A stretch of DNA of 64,000 nucleotides from NCBI RefSeq assembly GCF_937123705.1, contig NZ_CAKZKO010000038.1, positions 62,001-126,000 of the forward strand, in the 5' to 3' direction. Of this stretch, positions 62,220-64,000 are shown piece after piece. A program made the translations under genes and the position numbers. The notes under the pieces were generated by a model, which made no database searches, was not told the DNA's origin, and worked only from the letters and a program-made list of their open reading frames with translations. This DNA comes from an uncultured Paraglaciecola sp. GTDB lineage: Bacteria; Pseudomonadota; Gammaproteobacteria; Enterobacterales; Alteromonadaceae. Numbering within the stretch: the first letter of the stretch is position 1; each line of letters starts with the position of its first letter.

Positions 62220-64000
62220 TTACAGGTTAGTCTCAAATAACTTGTAGATCCTGCGATACTCATCAAGCCAAGAACTAGGCTGCACGAAGCCATGTGATTC
62301 CACTGGATAAATAGCTGTTTCGAAGTCCTGTTTCTCGAGCTCAATTAATCGTTGCACTAATCTCACTACATCAACAAAGAACACATTGTTGTCGACCATC
62401 GGGGCGTTGATCAGTAAAGGCTTTTGCAAACCTTCGGCAAAATAGATAGGTGAACTTTTTTCGTAAGCAATAGGGTCAACATCAGGTGTGTTTAGGATGT
62501 TAGAGGTATAACCATGATTATAGTGTGCCCAATCACTAACAGGCCTAAGTGCGGCTCCCGCTTGAAATAACTCAGGTGCGTTAAATAGCGCCATAAAAGT
62601 CATAAAGCCGCCATAGGAGCCACCATAAGTGCCGATTCTTTGTGGATCAACATCTAGGTTTTTAACCAACCAATTCACTCCATCTTGTAAGTCTTGAATT
62701 TCAGGAGTGCCCATCTGTCGATAAATAGCGGTTCGCCAGTCTCGGCCATATCCCGCCGACGCGCGGTAGTCCATATCAAGTACTACATAGCCTTGTTGGG
62801 TAAGCATATTATTAAACATAAATTCCCTAAAATAACCCGACCATCCGAGGTGAGAGTTCTGTAAGTACCCTGCCCCGTGATTAAATACTACGGCTTTGTA
62901 TGTTTCGCCCGCCTGCATCTCTCTGGGTGAATATACCCGAGAATATATCGGTTGCTGGCTGTGCGAAGATTTTATTGGGACTATATCGGGCGCCAGCCAA
63001 TTAATATCTAAAAACGCCTGACTCGTGGTATGAGTCAGTTGTATTGGCGTAGGACTGTCCACTGACTGCAAAAATAACTCAGGTGGTCGAGTTAAACTTG
63101 AATGGGTCAATAATAACGACTGTTCATCAGGACTTAATTGATAATCCGTCATAGCATTTAGTTGGGTGATTTCTTCCAATGAATTGTCAGCTAAGGCAAC
63201 GCGGTAGATCTCGTATATGCCGGGATGTTTTTTATTTCCCTTGAAATACATGTATCGATCATTAGCCGTTAATGTCAACGCATTCACTTCAAATTGACCT
63301 GATGTAACAGCTCTTGCTTGACCATTTAAAGGTTTAACATAAAGGTGTGAAAAGCCACTTTCTTCAGATAAATAAAACAGTTCATCGCTATAATTTAACC
63401 AGCCAAAGCTGTTGAACTTGTAATTTACCCAAGCGTCATCGTGTAATCTATGTTGTGAAACTAAGGTCGCTTTGGCGGTATTGATCGTTGCCAGCCACCT
63501 ATCTTTGTTGTCCCATGCTTCGAGCATTATGGCAACCCGATTACCCTTGTTATGCCATTGAATAGCACCTTGAGCCCCTTGCATAAGGCTAATATTTCTA
63601 GGCAAACGATTGGCTGTATATTGTTCTCCCTTTGCTAACGCGTTTTCCCTTTTTACTGCTTCTAGAACGTCTTCGTTATACCCTGGTAAACTGGTATAGC
63701 TGAGTTGTTTTTGAGTGCGGCCAACAAGATCAAGTAACCAAATATTGTGCTGCACGGGTGTTACATCAGCCACTCGGCGGCGCACTTCGTTACTGGCAAT
63801 TCTTCCATCTTGGTTTATGTAGTTAGGCATAATATCACTGTCATCACGTTGACTAGTGATTTTTTGCTCTACCAGCACTAACCATTTTGCGTTTGGTGAT
63901 AAACTGACGTCTACCGTTTTATGGTCTTCAGAAAAGTAAAAATCGCTAGGTGACAAAGTACTATTTTGTATTGAAAGTTGCTGTTTTCTCTGAAAACGCT
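62220..64000 (-). CDS. S9 family (prolyl oligopeptidase/DPP IV-like) peptidase, 5' end beyond window
   Basis: The frame remains open from the stop at 62220 to the right edge, at least 593 codons; the N-terminus is missing. The visible part has a DPP IV-type beta-propeller (about the first 340 residues, with SPNAKWLVL, SPDEQSLLLTHSS) and a C-terminal alpha/beta hydrolase: nucleophile serine in GTYGGSYGGFMTFM, DMDYRASAGYGRDWR before it and the histidine in YPVESHGFVQPSSW. It cleaves short peptides, probably after proline, likely in the periplasm, but the signal peptide cannot be seen. Confidence 0.93.
   Translation of the reverse strand, partial: RFQRKQQLSIQNSTLSPSDFYFSEDHKTVDVSLSPNAKWLVLVEQKITSQRDDSDIMPNYINQDGRIASNEVRRRVADVTPVQHNIWLLDLVGRTQKQLSYTSLPGYNEDVLEAVKRENALAKGEQYTANRLPRNISLMQGAQGAIQWHNKGNRVAIMLEAWDNKDRWLATINTAKATLVSQHRLHDDAWVNYKFNSFGWLNYSDELFYLSEESGFSHLYVKPLNGQARAVTSGQFEVNALTLTANDRYMYFKGNKKHPGIYEIYRVALADNSLEEITQLNAMTDYQLSPDEQSLLLTHSSLTRPPELFLQSVDSPTPIQLTHTTSQAFLDINWLAPDIVPIKSSHSQQPIYSRVYSPREMQAGETYKAVVFNHGAGYLQNSHLGWSGYFREFMFNNMLTQQGYVVLDMDYRASAGYGRDWRTAIYRQMGTPEIQDLQDGVNWLVKNLDVDPQRIGTYGGSYGGFMTFMALFNAPELFQAGAALRPVSDWAHYNHGYTSNILNTPDVDPIAYEKSSPIYFAEGLQKPLLINAPMVDNNVFFVDVVRLVQRLIELEKQDFETAIYPVESHGFVQPSSWLDEYRRIYKLFETNL

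Noticed and set aside
1..64000. tRNA, rRNA, insertion sequences, prophage or defence island
   Set aside because: Reading both strands showed no tRNA cloverleaf, rRNA segment, transposase, integrase, terminal repeats or phage structural genes; the gaps are mostly under 300 bases and the genes are conserved core functions.

Overview
The window looks like a chromosomal core segment of a marine gammaproteobacterium of the Alteromonadales, probably Alteromonadaceae of the Glaciecola/Paraglaciecola kind (genus is inference). The basis is moderate-to-low GC and the gene order fabA - rmf - DUF3466 - uup - glutaredoxin-like - rlmKL - zapC - pyrD, which recurs in Alteromonas, Shewanella and Vibrio. Also typical are a GDH-180 type NAD-glutamate dehydrogenase, a GntR-controlled prpB-prpC-acnD-prpF methylcitrate operon, a large TonB receptor and several secreted or lipid-anchored peptidases. 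I saw no IS element, prophage, CRISPR array, rRNA or tRNA.

Layout: 1-1373 holds the 5' part of a quinol-type nitric oxide reductase, cut by the window edge and preceded by a perfect FNR/DNR-type box. 1593-2565 is a coupled pair, a small unknown basic protein and a membrane acyltransferase-like protein. fabA (2693-3211) is the only + strand gene before 43 kb; from rmf (3255) to bkdA1 (42830) every gene is on the minus strand. That block holds translation, ribosome and cell division genes (rmf, uup, rlmKL, zapC), pyrD, gdh, pepN, two sodium-coupled transporters, the msrC-unknown-proQ-prc operon, a SIMPL protein, the propionate (methylcitrate) operon with its regulator, an alanine-glyoxylate type aminotransferase, gamma-carbonic anhydrase, tesB, an unusual Ser/Thr kinase-like protein, rlmJ and the branched-chain 2-oxoacid dehydrogenase operon.

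From 43 kb on, strands are mixed: an ACE-like M2 peptidase lipoprotein converges on a TonB receptor, then sohB/yciK diverge, followed by glnS, a thioesterase plus rhomboid protease, a PAS-GGDEF-EAL protein, a five-gene MoxR-CoxE-RDD-XdhC-MocA cluster resembling the maturation genes of aerobic CO dehydrogenase/xanthine dehydrogenase, cysK, a small lipoprotein, a rhombosortase, and an S9 peptidase cut by the right edge.

Metabolic links: branched-chain oxoacid oxidation by Bkd yields propionyl-CoA from valine and isoleucine, which the prp operon can oxidise to pyruvate and succinate; GDH, PepN and the secreted peptidases fit amino-acid and peptide use. The most interesting non-coding signals are a PrpR-type operator embedded in a terminator hairpin (33607-33630), an intrinsic-terminator-like hairpin inside the prp operon (30746-30767), and an orphan + strand terminator (35111-35143) suggesting a small RNA.
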